A stretch of DNA of 64,000 nt from Serratia marcescens (GTDB lineage: Bacteria > Pseudomonadota > Gammaproteobacteria > Enterobacterales > Enterobacteriaceae), in assembly GCF_006715005.1 (NCBI RefSeq), contig NZ_VFMJ01000001.1, forward strand, positions 868,001-932,000, read 5' to 3'. A program made the position numbers and the translations under genes. Below the pieces are notes generated by a model. That model was not told where the DNA came from. It did not search any database and saw only the letters and a program-made list of their open reading frames with translations. This document shows, one piece after another, positions 1 through 8,778 of this stretch. Every line of letters starts with the position of its first letter. The first letter of the stretch is position 1.

Positions 1-1
1 G

Positions 2-391
2 ATCAAGTTCATTCCTGCGCTGTCGCTGTTCTTCGCCGTGGCTACGCTGGGGATGCCGGGTACCGGTAACTTCGTCGGCGAATTCATGATTCTGTTCGGC
101 AGCTACCAGGTGGTACCGGTGATCACCGTGATCTCCACCTTCGGTCTGGTGTTCGCTTCGGTTTACTCGCTGATCATGATGCAGCGCGCTTACTACGGTG
201 CGCCTAAATCCGACCAGCCGCTGCAGGGCATGACCGCGCGCGAGCTGTTCATCATTCTGCTGCTGGTGGTGTTGCTGGTTCTGCTGGGGGTTTACCCGCA
301 GCCGATTCTGGATACTTCCAACGCGGCGATGAGCAACGTGCAACACTGGTTTGGTTCGTCAGTTTCAGCAATTTCAACAACAAGGCCGTAA
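2..391 (+). CDS. nuoM: NADH-quinone oxidoreductase subunit M, C-terminal part
   Basis: The C-terminal 129 residues of NuoM, a proton-pumping antiporter-like membrane subunit of complex I, enter from the left edge in frame 2. The segment keeps the family's GMPGTGNFVGEF stretch, two or three hydrophobic helices, and a polar tail. It ends six bases before nuoN, the usual nuoMN order of enterobacteria. The 5' part lies outside the window, so the start and total length are unknown. Confidence 0.95.
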   Translation: MKFIPALSLFFAVATLGMPGTGNFVGEFMILFGSYQVVPVITVISTFGLVFASVYSLIMMQRAYYGAPKSDQPLQGMTARELFIILLLVVLLVLLGVYPQPILDTSNAAMSNVQHWFGSSVSAISTTRP

Positions 392-397
392 TTCGCC

Positions 398-1855
398 ATG
401 ACAATAACTCCTCAACAACTGATCGCACTGCTGCCGCTGTTGATCGTCGGATTGACGGTGGTGGTTGTGATGCTAGGCATTGCGTGGCGACGCGACCACT
501 TTATCAACGCCACCCTGACCGTGATCGGTCTCAACCTGGCGCTGCTTTCGCTGTACTTTGTCGGCCAGGCAGGCCCAATGGACGTCACCCCGCTGCTGCG
601 GGTTGACGGTTACTCGATGTTCTACACCGGGCTGGTGCTGCTGGCGAGCCTGGCGACCTGCACCTTCGCCTATCCGTGGCTGGTCGGCTATCCGGATAAC
701 CGCGAAGAGTTCTACCTGCTGGTGCTGATCGCCGCCATGGGGGGCATCCTGCTGGCGAGCGCCAACCATCTGGCTTCGCTGTTCATCGGTATCGAGCTGA
801 TCTCGCTGCCGCTGTTCGGCCTGGTGGGCTACGCCTACCGCCAGAAGCGCCCGCTGGAAGCCGCCATCAAGTACATGCTGCTGTCCGCCGCCGCGTCGTC
901 GTTCCTGCTGTTCGGCATGGCGCTGCTGTACGCTGAATCCGGCGATCTGTCGCTGGCCGGCCTCGGCAAGAGCCTGCAGGAAAACATGATGCACCAGCCG
1001 CTGATCCTGGCCGGTATGGGCATGATGATCGTCGGTCTGGGCTTCAAGCTGTCGCTGGTGCCGTTCCAACTGTGGACGCCGGACGTGTATCAGGGCGCGC
1101 CTGCGCCGGTCTCGACCTTCCTGGCGACCGCCAGCAAGATCGCGATCTTCGCGGTCGTGATGCGTCTGTTCCTGTATGCCCCGGCCGCCGACAACGAAGC
1201 GCTGCGCATGGTGCTGTCGATCATCGCGTTCTGCTCTATCTTGTTCGGTAACCTGATGGCCATCAGCCAGACCAACATCAAGCGTCTGCTGGGCTACTCG
1301 TCAATCGCTCACCTGGGCTACCTGCTGGTGGCGCTGATTGCGGTGCAAACCCATCAGCTGTCGCTGGAAACCGCCGGCGTTTACCTGGCCGGTTACCTGT
1401 TCAGCAGCCTGGGCGCCTTCGGCGTGGTCAGCCTGATGTCCAGCCCGTACCGCGGCCCGGATGCGGATTCGCTGTTCTCTTACCGTGGTCTGTTCTGGCA
1501 CAAGCCAATCTTGTCCGCGGTGATGACGGTGATGATGCTGTCGCTGGCCGGTATCCCGATGACGCTGGGCTTTATCGGTAAGTTCTTCGTGATCGCGATG
1601 GGCGTCAGCGCACACCTGTGGTGGCTGACCGGCGCAGTCGTGGTAGGCAGCGCCATCGGCCTGTACTACTACCTGCGCGTGACCGTCAGCCTGTTCCTCA
1701 GCGCGCCGGAATCGCTGCAGCGCGATACCCCGAACAACTGGGCGTTGACCGCCGGTGGCGTCGTTGTGCTGATTTCCGCCGCGCTGGTGCTGCTGTTGGG
1801 TGTCTATCCGCAGCCGCTGATTTCGCTGGTGCAGATGGCACAGCCGACGTTCTGA
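398..1855 (+). CDS. nuoN: NADH-quinone oxidoreductase subunit N
   Basis: A 485-residue polytopic membrane protein, the normal NuoN length, hydrophobic throughout with about 14 predicted helices. It is the antiporter-like proton-translocating subunit of complex I, in the inner membrane. Conserved family stretches are visible, for example the lysine-bearing [22 protein letters not shown] near residues 213-235. It follows nuoM by six bases and is the last gene of the nuo operon, since a strong intrinsic terminator follows at once. Confidence 0.97.
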   Translation: MTITPQQLIALLPLLIVGLTVVVVMLGIAWRRDHFINATLTVIGLNLALLSLYFVGQAGPMDVTPLLRVDGYSMFYTGLVLLASLATCTFAYPWLVGYPDNREEFYLLVLIAAMGGILLASANHLASLFIGIELISLPLFGLVGYAYRQKRPLEAAIKYMLLSAAASSFLLFGMALLYAESGDLSLAGLGKSLQENMMHQPLILAGMGMMIVGLGFKLSLVPFQLWTPDVYQGAPAPVSTFLATASKIAIFAVVMRLFLYAPAADNEALRMVLSIIAFCSILFGNLMAISQTNIKRLLGYSSIAHLGYLLVALIAVQTHQLSLETAGVYLAGYLFSSLGAFGVVSLMSSPYRGPDADSLFSYRGLFWHKPILSAVMTVMMLSLAGIPMTLGFIGKFFVIAMGVSAHLWWLTGAVVVGSAIGLYYYLRVTVSLFLSAPESLQRDTPNNWALTAGGVVVLISAALVLLLGVYPQPLISLVQMAQPTF

Positions 1856-1871
1856 TAACGCTTCAGACGGT

Positions 1872-1899
1872 AAAAAGGTCGCTTCGGCGACCTTTTTTT
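1872..1899 (+). terminator. nuo operon terminator
   Basis: An 11-bp stem (AAAAAGGTCGC pairing with GCGACCTTTTT) with a TTCG tetraloop, followed by a T run, 16 bases after the nuoN stop. It is symmetric enough to serve the convergent LysR gene as well. Confidence 0.9.
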
Positions 1900-1914
1900 A
1901 TGGGGAAGCGGCAC

Positions 1915-2790
1915 TCAGCCGTAATGGGCGCTAAACGATGTTTCCAGCGCCTGCACCACCGCGCGCACGCGGGCGGCGCGTTGCAAATCGGGGTGCAACA
2001 CCAGCCAGATATCCACCCAGTCTTTGTTCTCCGGGAACAGGCGCACCAGCTCCGGGTCTTTGTCCGCCAAAAAAACGGAGAGCAGGCCGATGCCCAGCCC
2101 GCTGCGGGTGGCGGAACGTAACAACAGCTGCGAATTGCATTGCAGCACGACATTGGGCTCGTGCAGAGTCTCGCCGCAGAAATTACTCCAGTGGCGCGGC
2201 ACCAGTTCGCGCGGGAACATCAACAGATCGTGGCCGCGCAGCTGCTCGCCCCTGACCGGCATGCCGCGCCGCGCCAAATAGTGCCGGGTGGCGTACAGGC
2301 CCATTTCGATGGTGGCTAAGCGTTTGATGATCAGCGCATCGTCATCGGGGCGGGCGCCGCGGATCGCCAGATCCGCACTGTGGTAAGCGATATCGGTGAT
2401 GTCCAGTGCCGTCAGCAGCGTGACGGTGATGGCCGGATAGCGTTCCCGCAGATCTTGCAGTGCGGGCATCACGAAGGCTTCAGCCAGGGTATCGGTGGTG
2501 GCGATGCGCACGTGGCCGTGCAGGCTGTCATCGCCGCTGGCGGCTTTACGGTTGATCGCCTGCACCGCATTTTCCATCCTCATCACGTCCGCCAGCATTT
2601 CTTCCCCCAACGGGCTGAGTGCGAAGGATTTCGGCGTGCGGATAAACAGCTTGGAGCCGAGCGCATCTTCGAAAGCGGAGAGCCGTCGACCGACGGTCGC
2701 CTGATCGACATTCAGCTGGCTGGCGGCTTTGCGTAGCGTGCCACAGCGCGCAACGGCCAAAAAGAAGCGCGCGTCGTCCCAATTCATCAT
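1915..2790 (-). CDS. LysR-family transcriptional regulator
   Basis: Encodes a 291-residue LysR-type regulator. Residues 1-60 form the winged helix-turn-helix ([20 protein letters not shown], then [12 protein letters not shown]), and the rest is the effector-binding domain. The ATG at 2790 (an adjacent ATG at 2787 is equally possible) is preferred over an upstream start at 2850, because AGAGGAA lies just before it and homology begins there. It is divergent from the MFS transporter at 3080, with about 290 bp between them, and so probably controls it. The inducer is unknown. Confidence 0.85.
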   Translation of the reverse strand: MMNWDDARFFLAVARCGTLRKAASQLNVDQATVGRRLSAFEDALGSKLFIRTPKSFALSPLGEEMLADVMRMENAVQAINRKAASGDDSLHGHVRIATTDTLAEAFVMPALQDLRERYPAITVTLLTALDITDIAYHSADLAIRGARPDDDALIIKRLATIEMGLYATRHYLARRGMPVRGEQLRGHDLLMFPRELVPRHWSNFCGETLHEPNVVLQCNSQLLLRSATRSGLGIGLLSVFLADKDPELVRLFPENKDWVDIWLVLHPDLQRAARVRAVVQALETSFSAHYG

Positions 2791-3079
2791 GCCATTTCCT
2801 CTCTGCAGATTTGTCGGCGCCGTGGGGCACAGGCCGAGCCAGGCGAACAATAACGGCTTCTATCATAAAGCGTTGTTCAGCCTGGGGGGAGAGAAAGACG
2901 GTTAACGACCTAGCCATCGGCGGTTATTTCTCCGGTGATGCAAGAATGCATCAGGGTGATTCATTCTTGACGATACTTCGCTCGTCGCCGTAACGCTATG
3001 ATAAGCGCCGTTCCCGGTCCGCCGGGTGAGGAAAGATGTCGATGGCAGGCTACCGTCTGCCGACTTTGGGAGTTGAAAC

Positions 3080-4315
3080 ATGTCAGAAAATACCGGCAGC
3101 CAGATCGCGGCGCCGCAAAATGCTCAGGCGTCGCACAGGGCCATTTTATGGTTCCTGGCGCTGGCTTTGATGTCGGCATTGCTGAACAGCAGCGCGCCGA
3201 CGCCGCTTTATCCGCTGTATCAGCAGCAGTTTGCGCTGAGCTCCGTCAGCCTGACCGTCGTTTACGGCGCCTACGCCGCCGGCGTGCTGATCTCTTTGTT
3301 CGGCGTCGGTAATCTGGTCGGCAAAGTGAAGGATTTGCGCAGCATGATCGTGCCGGCATTGCTGGTGGTGTTGAGCGGTGCGCTGCTGTTCGCGCGGGCC
3401 GATACCTTTGTCATGATGCTCATGGCGCGGCTGCTGGCCGGGGTAGGTACCGGGGCGCTGACCGGTGCGGCGAACATTGCGTTGGTGCGGTATGGGCCGC
3501 GGGAAGGCGGCAAAAATGCGGCGTTGATCGCGACGCTGTCCTTTACCACAGGGTTGGCGCTGGGCCCGATCTTCAGCGGCATCGCCTTGCAGACCGGCTT
3601 CCATCCCACGACGCTGCCATTCGTTTTCATCATGGTCATTGCCGCCGTGGGTGCGTTGGGCGTGATGTTCTCGTGGCCGCGTGGCGTGGTTACGGCGCCG
3701 AGCCATGTTGCGTCGGTCGAGACAGAAAAAAGCTCGCTGCTCGATGGCTTGCGCACCACCGGCGGTAAATTCTTTGTGTGTGCAGGGGCTTTATTTATCT
3801 GTTGGGCCCTGGCCGCCAGCATTTTGGCTATCGGTCCCAGCGTGGCGGAAACGCTGTTAGGCCTGCACGCTCGTGGCGTCTTTGGCTATGCGATTGCGGT
3901 GTATCTGTTGATCGCCGGTATCAGCCAGATCCTTAGCCGCCGCCTTAACGCCCGCCATTCGCTGTTGTTCGGTTGCCTGGCGCAGGTGCTGGCGGCGGTG
4001 GTATTCGCCACAGCGATCCAATGGCATTCACTGTGGCTGGCGGCTGTGGGGCTGGTGGTGGCCGGCTATGCTTACGGCGCCATTTTCGTCGGCAGCGCGA
4101 CCCTGGTAAACCTGATTTCACCGCCGGCCAGCCATGCGCGTTTGCTTTCGCTGTTTTACGTTATCGCTTATATCGCCAACTGGGTGCCTATCGTGCTGGG
4201 CGTGGTGGTCGATCGCGTCGATCTGCGTCAGGCAACCCATTTGCTGTTCCTGGGCAGCACCGTGGTGTGCCTGTTGTTGGCATGGAAGACGGCTCGTGTA
4301 GGGTTCCCACGTTAA
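3080..4315 (+). CDS. MFS transporter
   Basis: A 411-residue major facilitator superfamily protein with about 12 hydrophobic helices and a polar N-terminal tail. It resembles drug/sugar efflux permeases (YFGAYAAG-like helix 2, GxLxDR-type loop replaced by GNLVGKVKDLR). The ATG at 3080 follows GGGAG by a good distance. It faces the LysR gene at 1915-2790, which suggests that regulator controls it. The substrate cannot be read from the sequence. Confidence 0.8.
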   Translation: MSENTGSQIAAPQNAQASHRAILWFLALALMSALLNSSAPTPLYPLYQQQFALSSVSLTVVYGAYAAGVLISLFGVGNLVGKVKDLRSMIVPALLVVLSGALLFARADTFVMMLMARLLAGVGTGALTGAANIALVRYGPREGGKNAALIATLSFTTGLALGPIFSGIALQTGFHPTTLPFVFIMVIAAVGALGVMFSWPRGVVTAPSHVASVETEKSSLLDGLRTTGGKFFVCAGALFICWALAASILAIGPSVAETLLGLHARGVFGYAIAVYLLIAGISQILSRRLNARHSLLFGCLAQVLAAVVFATAIQWHSLWLAAVGLVVAGYAYGAIFVGSATLVNLISPPASHARLLSLFYVIAYIANWVPIVLGVVVDRVDLRQATHLLFLGSTVVCLLLAWKTARVGFPR

Positions 4316-4373
4316 TGATTTTGTGATTGAAGTCTCTTTTATTTAATTAATTATTCTTTAATTGCATTTATAT

Positions 4374-4389
4374 TGTGATTTTAATCACA
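4374..4389. promoter_or_regulatory. CRP-type site, perfect core
   Basis: TGTGA-N6-TCACA with no mismatch in either half (TGTGATTTTAATCACA), 56 bp upstream of the ycdZ-like start. This matches the cAMP-CRP consensus core and suggests carbon-source control of the downstream gene. The role is inferred from position. Confidence 0.7.
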
Positions 4390-4445
4390 TGAAATGACCG
4401 CCTTTCGGGTAAACTGCGCGCTTTCTTTTTGCCGCGGGTCACTTT

Positions 4446-4955
4446 ATGAACGTTCTTTTCGCCATTGCCGTTACTACCGGGATCCTCTCCGGCGTTTGGG
4501 GCTGGGTTGCCGTCAGCCTGGGGCTGATCGGTTGGGCCGGTTTTCTCGGCTGCACGGCGTATTTCGCCTGCCCGCAGGGCGGGCTGAAAGGGCTGCTGAT
4601 CGGCGCGTTGACCTGCTGCAGCGGCGTCTTCTGGGCAATGGCGATCATCCACGGCAGCGAACTGGCGCCGCAGTGGAATCTGCTGGGGTATCTGCTGACC
4701 GGCATCGTGGCGTTCCTGATGTGCATTCAGGCTAAACAACGGTGGCTGGGGTTTGTGCCCGGCACCTTTATCGGCGCCTGTGCGACCTTCGCCGGCGGCG
4801 GCGATTGGCCGCTGGTGACGCTTTCCCTGCTGGTGGGCCTGCTGTTCGGCTATACGATGAAAAACAGCGGTCTATGGTGGGCGGCGCGCAGCGAAAAAGC
4901 CCGCGCTACGCCGCCGATGGGCCCGAATGCCGGCTCAAACGGTGCCGCCGAGTGA
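4446..4955 (+). CDS. ycdZ: DUF1097 inner-membrane protein, YcdZ-like
   Basis: A 169-residue integral membrane protein with about five hydrophobic helices and a short polar C-terminal tail rich in Ala, Pro and Gly. The sequence pattern (MNVLFAIAVTTGILSGVWGW at the start, FVPGTFIGACATFA later) is that of the DUF1097 family to which E. coli YcdZ belongs. The molecular function of the family is not established. A perfect CRP core lies upstream. The 3' end overlaps the convergent repressor gene by 21 bp. Confidence 0.8.
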   Translation: MNVLFAIAVTTGILSGVWGWVAVSLGLIGWAGFLGCTAYFACPQGGLKGLLIGALTCCSGVFWAMAIIHGSELAPQWNLLGYLLTGIVAFLMCIQAKQRWLGFVPGTFIGACATFAGGGDWPLVTLSLLVGLLFGYTMKNSGLWWAARSEKARATPPMGPNAGSNGAAE

Positions 4956-5918
4956 GAGGCGGTAATGCAGATCGTGGCGCTCGGCGCAAGGTTCGCCCGC
5001 GATCCGCAACAGCAGCATTTCGGCGGCGGTTTTCCCCATGTCAAAGCGCGGCGTGATCACGCTGGCGATGCTCGGCGTGGTCGCCTGGCCAATATCCAGG
5101 CCGTGAAATCCCGATAACGCAACCTCCTGCGGCACGCGCACGCCGAGACGCAGGCAGGCCTGCAACACGCCCACCGCCAGATCGTCGTTGGTGCACAGGA
5201 TACCGTCGAGCTGCGGGTAGCGTTCGCGCGCCATCGCCAGCATGTCGGCGCCGATCGAAACCGAAGAGACCCGATGCGGCGCGATCTGACGCGGCGTTTG
5301 CCCCTGAGCCGCCATGGCGCGGCAGTACCCCCGATAGCGTTTATTGTCGCGGGCGTCCGACATGGCGCCAAAGTAAACGATATGCCGTTTGCCGCTGGCG
5401 AGCAGCGCTTCGGTCATGTCATATCCCGCCTGTTCATTATCGAACCCCACCGCAATCCGCCCCGGCGGCGCGTCGAGATCCATCACCTGCGCGAGGGGGA
5501 TTTTGGCGGCGCCGAGGTAGGTCTCTGCGCGCAAGGTATGCGCAGAATCGGTGAGGATCAGCCCGGCGATCGGGTAGCTCAACAGCTGTGCGATCTGCTC
5601 TTCTTCCCGTTGTGGGCTGTAATCGTAGTTCATCACCAGCGTTTGGTAACCCCGCGCTTGGGTAACGGATTCGATGCCGGCCAGCAGATCGGCGAAGATC
5701 TGGTTGTTGAAGGAGGGGACCAGCACGCCGAGACGCGGTTTTCTGCCGGCCTGTGCGGCATCGGCGCCGGTGACGTTCAGCTCCCGCATGACCTGCGCAA
5801 TGCGTTCGGCGGTGCCGGCCGCCACTTTTTCCGGCGTGCGCAGGAAGCGGCTGACGGTCATTTTGGTCACGCCGGCCAATTGTGCGATGTCCTGTAGCGT
5901 AACGCGGGGGTGTTTCAT
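4935..5918 (-). CDS. LacI-family repressor, GntR/IdnR type
   Basis: A 327-residue LacI/GalR regulator. Residues 6-25 are the helix-turn-helix (VTLQDIAQLAGVTKMTVSRF), followed by a hinge and a periplasmic-binding-protein-like sensor domain. The N-terminus closely follows E. coli GntR and IdnR. It diverges from idnO-idnD, so it most likely represses them in response to gluconate or 5-ketogluconate. Operator-like palindromes lie in the divergent gap at 6069 and 6122. Sequence reading alone does not separate GntR from IdnR. Confidence 0.85.
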   Translation of the reverse strand: MKHPRVTLQDIAQLAGVTKMTVSRFLRTPEKVAAGTAERIAQVMRELNVTGADAAQAGRKPRLGVLVPSFNNQIFADLLAGIESVTQARGYQTLVMNYDYSPQREEEQIAQLLSYPIAGLILTDSAHTLRAETYLGAAKIPLAQVMDLDAPPGRIAVGFDNEQAGYDMTEALLASGKRHIVYFGAMSDARDNKRYRGYCRAMAAQGQTPRQIAPHRVSSVSIGADMLAMARERYPQLDGILCTNDDLAVGVLQACLRLGVRVPQEVALSGFHGLDIGQATTPSIASVITPRFDMGKTAAEMLLLRIAGEPCAERHDLHYRLSLGGTV

Positions 5919-6068
5919 TCGGTGGCCTTCACGGGCGGCGCGGCAAGGGCGGATAGCGGTATGTTAACAAATCGATTTGGCGATAACAATGAATGCACCT
6001 CTATTGAAAATAGCCATTTTTCAATCGGATAGCTGATTTTTACCCGCGTGCTGCCTGCGTGAGATCAC

Positions 6069-6080
6069 GTTAAGGGTAAC
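6069..6080. promoter_or_regulatory. candidate GntR/IdnR half-palindrome operator
   Basis: GTTA-AGGG-TAAC inverted repeat in the gap between the LacI-type repressor and idnO. It resembles the GTTAC/GTAAC arms of gluconate-repressor operators. The match is short, so this is a suggestion. Confidence 0.35.
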
Positions 6081-6102
6081 AGGGTTTCGTAACATGATTT
6101 TC

Positions 6103-6118
6103 AGTGATTTCCATCACG
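6103..6118. promoter_or_regulatory. CRP-like site upstream of idnO
   Basis: AGTGA-TTTCCA-TCACG, 8 of 10 matches to the TGTGA-N6-TCACA core, about 70 bp upstream of idnO. Catabolite control of a sugar-acid operon would be expected. Confidence 0.45.
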
Positions 6119-6134
6119 TTTTTACCGGTAACAA
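6119..6134. promoter_or_regulatory. GntR/IdnR operator candidate
   Basis: TTTTTACCGGTAACAA, centred on the perfect palindrome TTACCGGTAA, agrees at 13 of 16 positions with the remembered gluconate-repressor operator ATGTTACCGGTAACAT. It lies just downstream of the CRP-like site and 52 bp before idnO, a sensible place for repression by the divergent LacI-family protein. Confidence 0.6.
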
Positions 6135-6186
6135 TCGGCTGAGATAGAGGCCTGTCCGATTGGAGGCCTGATGGCCGGGAATCACC

Positions 6187-6951
6187 ATGAACAATCTGTT
6201 TTCACTGGATAATAAAATCGTCTTGATCACCGGCGCCTCGCGCGGCATCGGTTTTCTGCTGGCACGCGGCCTGGCGCAGCAAGGCGCACATATTCTGGTC
6301 AACGCCACCACCGAAGAACATGCCCGGCACGCCGCCGAGCGCCTGCGCGAAGAGGGCCTGCGTGCCGATGCGGCGGCGTTCGACGTCACCGATTCCCAGG
6401 CGGTGCATGCCGCCATCGACCGTATCGAAGCGGATATCGGTGCGATTGACGTCTTGATCAACAACGCCGGCATCCAGCGCCGCCACCCGTTCACCGAGTT
6501 TCCGGAGCAAGACTGGGACGACATCATCGCCGTCAACCAGAAGGCGGTCTTCATTGTGTCGCAAACCGTGGCGCGTTACATGGTGCCGCGCCGGCGCGGC
6601 AAGATAGTCAACATCGGCTCGATGCAAAGCGAGCTGGGGCGGGACACCATCACCCCTTATGCGGCGTCCAAAGGGGCGGTGAAAATGCTGACGCGCGGCA
6701 TGTGCGTGGAGCTGGCACGCTACAACATTCAGGTCAACGGCATTGCCCCCGGCTATTTCAAAACCGAGATGACGCAGGCGCTGGCCGACGATCCGGCCTT
6801 CACCGCCTGGCTGACACAACGCACACCCGCCGCGCGCTGGGGCGATCCGCAGGAGCTGATCGGCGCGGCGGTGTTCCTGGCCGCCGACGCCTCCGCCTTC
6901 GTCAACGGGCAGCTGCTGTTTGTCGATGGCGGCATGTCGGCGGCGGTGTAA
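6187..6951 (+). CDS. idnO: gluconate 5-dehydrogenase (5-keto-D-gluconate reductase)
   Basis: A 254-residue short-chain dehydrogenase/reductase, expected to interconvert 5-ketogluconate and D-gluconate with NAD(P)H in the cytosol. Visible are the cofactor motif TGASRGIG (residues 15-22), NNAG near 90, and the catalytic YxxxK (YAASK near 157). Length and sequence match IdnO. It is followed 22 bp later by idnD, and both face the LacI-type repressor. In E. coli the order is idnD-idnO, so the pair is swapped here. Confidence 0.92.
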   Translation: MNNLFSLDNKIVLITGASRGIGFLLARGLAQQGAHILVNATTEEHARHAAERLREEGLRADAAAFDVTDSQAVHAAIDRIEADIGAIDVLINNAGIQRRHPFTEFPEQDWDDIIAVNQKAVFIVSQTVARYMVPRRRGKIVNIGSMQSELGRDTITPYAASKGAVKMLTRGMCVELARYNIQVNGIAPGYFKTEMTQALADDPAFTAWLTQRTPAARWGDPQELIGAAVFLAADASAFVNGQLLFVDGGMSAAV

Positions 6952-6973
6952 CCTTTTTTCGTGGAGTCTTGAG

Positions 6974-8005
6974 ATGAAAATTCAAACCCAGTCCTGCGTG
7001 GTCAATGGCAAACGAGACGTGGCGGTGATCGCGCAAAAAGTGGATTACCGGGGGCAGGGAACGCTGGTGAAAATCAGCCGTGGCGGTATCTGCGGCTCGG
7101 ATCTGCATTACTTTCAGGAAGGCAAGGTCGGCAATTTTCAGGTGCGTCAGCCGATGGTGCTGGGCCATGAGGTGATCGGCGAGGTGGTCGCCAGCGATTC
7201 ACCGCGGCTGCCGGTCGGGCAGAAGGTGGCGCTCAATCCCAGCAAACCCTGCGGGCAGTGCAAATACTGTCTGGCGCAGCAAAGCAATCAATGCGTCGAG
7301 ATGCGTTTTTTCGGCAGCGCGATGTATTTTCCGCACGTTGACGGCGCTTTTACCCAATACAAAGTGGTGGATAGCGCGCAGTGTGTCCCTTACGGCGCCG
7401 ATCGCGACGACAGGGTGATGGTGTTCGCCGAACCGCTGGCGGTGGCGATACACGCAGCGAAACAGCCCGGCGACGTGACGGGAAAAAAGGTCTTCGTGTC
7501 CGGCGTTGGCCCGATCGGCTGCCTGCTGGTGGCGGCGCTGAAAGCGCTGGGCGCCGCCGAGATTGTCTGTGCCGATCTCAGCCCGCGCTGCCTGGCGATC
7601 GCCAGGCAAATGGGGGCCGGTCGGTGCCTGTATGCCGCGGACGACGATGTTAGCGATTATCAGCAGGACAAGGGGTATTTCGACGTCGCCTTCGAAGTGG
7701 CGGGGCACCCGCAGTCGCTGCAGCGCTGCCTGGAGATCACCCGCGCCAAAGGCACCGTGGTGCAGGTGGGCATGGGCGGCAGCTTCCCCGATTTCCCGCT
7801 GATGTTGTTGATCGCCAAGGAGTTGAACCTGCTCGGATCCTTCCGCTTCGTGGCGGAGTTTGCGCTGGCGGTGGCGTGGCTGGCCGACGGCGTGGTCGAT
7901 CCGCTGCCGTTGCTGTCGGCGGAGTTCGCCAGCGGGCAGCTGGCGCAGGCGCTGGAGTTTGCCGGCGATAAGCGCCAGGCCGCCAAGGTGCAATTGGTGT
8001 TTTAG
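6974..8005 (+). CDS. idnD: L-idonate 5-dehydrogenase
   Basis: A 343-residue zinc-dependent medium-chain alcohol dehydrogenase, the same length as E. coli IdnD. It oxidises L-idonate to 5-ketogluconate, the substrate of the neighbouring IdnO. The catalytic zinc region (GGICGSDLHYF, then LGHEVIGEV) and the structural-zinc cysteine cluster (CGQCKYC, then C) are present, as is the Rossmann glycine motif VSGVGPIGC. The ATG at 6974 is chosen because it is preceded by TGGAG and begins the homology. No idonate transporter or gluconokinase is adjacent. Confidence 0.92.
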   Translation: MKIQTQSCVVNGKRDVAVIAQKVDYRGQGTLVKISRGGICGSDLHYFQEGKVGNFQVRQPMVLGHEVIGEVVASDSPRLPVGQKVALNPSKPCGQCKYCLAQQSNQCVEMRFFGSAMYFPHVDGAFTQYKVVDSAQCVPYGADRDDRVMVFAEPLAVAIHAAKQPGDVTGKKVFVSGVGPIGCLLVAALKALGAAEIVCADLSPRCLAIARQMGAGRCLYAADDDVSDYQQDKGYFDVAFEVAGHPQSLQRCLEITRAKGTVVQVGMGGSFPDFPLMLLIAKELNLLGSFRFVAEFALAVAWLADGVVDPLPLLSAEFASGQLAQALEFAGDKRQAAKVQLVF

Positions 8006-8086
8006 GGTAAAAGTCCGATGGCCGCAGGCGGCGATCCTTGTCTATAGTGTAGGAACGCTTAATTTTTCAACCACGGAGATCTCACG

Positions 8087-8398
8087 ATGGCAAGACATAC
8101 GGATGCTGAGCAAACTACCCTGGATGACGATCTGAGAATGCTGACCGAGACGCTGGAAGAAGTGCTGCAATACACCGGCGACCGCGCAGATCAGGCTTAC
8201 GTCGACATCAAGTCGCACGCCGAGCAGGCGCTGAGTGAGGTCAAGGCGCGCTGGGCGAACACTGGTGAATCCTACTACGCGCGCGCCAAAGACGCGGTGC
8301 ACCGCACCGACGACTACGTGCGGGATAAACCCTGGCACAGCGTAGGCATCGGCGCCACCGTCGGGTTGGTGCTGGGGCTGCTGCTGGCCCGCAAGTAA
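8087..8398 (+). CDS. elaB: ElaB/YqjD/DUF883 family membrane-anchored ribosome-binding protein
   Basis: A 103-residue protein very like E. coli ElaB (101 residues). It has a charged, helical N-terminal two thirds and one C-terminal membrane segment (GIGATVGLVLGLLLARK). The family anchors ribosomes at the inner membrane in stationary phase and under stress. A TATAGT -10 element at 8043-8048 with CTATAGT character would suit stationary-phase sigma. In E. coli elaB also sits beside the men genes, so the context fits. Confidence 0.9.
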   Translation: MARHTDAEQTTLDDDLRMLTETLEEVLQYTGDRADQAYVDIKSHAEQALSEVKARWANTGESYYARAKDAVHRTDDYVRDKPWHSVGIGATVGLVLGLLLARK

Positions 8399-8400
8399 AT

Positions 8401-8437
8401 CACGGCATCGGGGCGGCGCAGGCCGCCTCGTGCTTTT
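8401..8437 (+). terminator. elaB terminator
   Basis: A GC-rich hairpin (GGGCGGC pairing with GCCGCCT, flanked by CACG and CGTG) ends in a TTTT stretch just after elaB. The T tract is short, so efficiency is uncertain. Confidence 0.55.
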
Positions 8438-8778
8438 CTGCAGACTGTGTTGTTCCTCTCGCTGTTTCCCCGCTGGCTTTTCCTTATCCCGCCTATACTT
8501 CCCGCTAGCCGTCGTCGGAGCGCCTCTATTTCCCTTGTTTTTATATGGGCGGATTGAGCCGGCGCCGCCGCAAGTGTAAAGTATTTGTGTGTTTATTGTT
8601 TATTTTTTGTTATAAATCAAATAATTATCTGGTGTAAACACCCAGGGATATACGGCGTTCTTGCGCTGGCGCAAAAGCCGTGAAAATAACACCTCATATA
8701 ATACAGAGCGTAACTACAGGCGCGGCGTCCGTCGGCTGCGTCGGGGACGATCTCTGCTAACTGACTTGTGAGCGAACT
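8438..8778. other. intergenic leader upstream of menD; no menF
   Basis: About 340 bp with no open frame of useful size. It has an AT-rich block near 8580-8630, a GGTGT-AA-ACACC inverted repeat at 8631-8642, and a GGCGTTCTTGCGC stretch. In E. coli menF would lie directly upstream of menD; no trace of it is seen here. The men operon promoter presumably lies in this gap. Confidence 0.6.
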
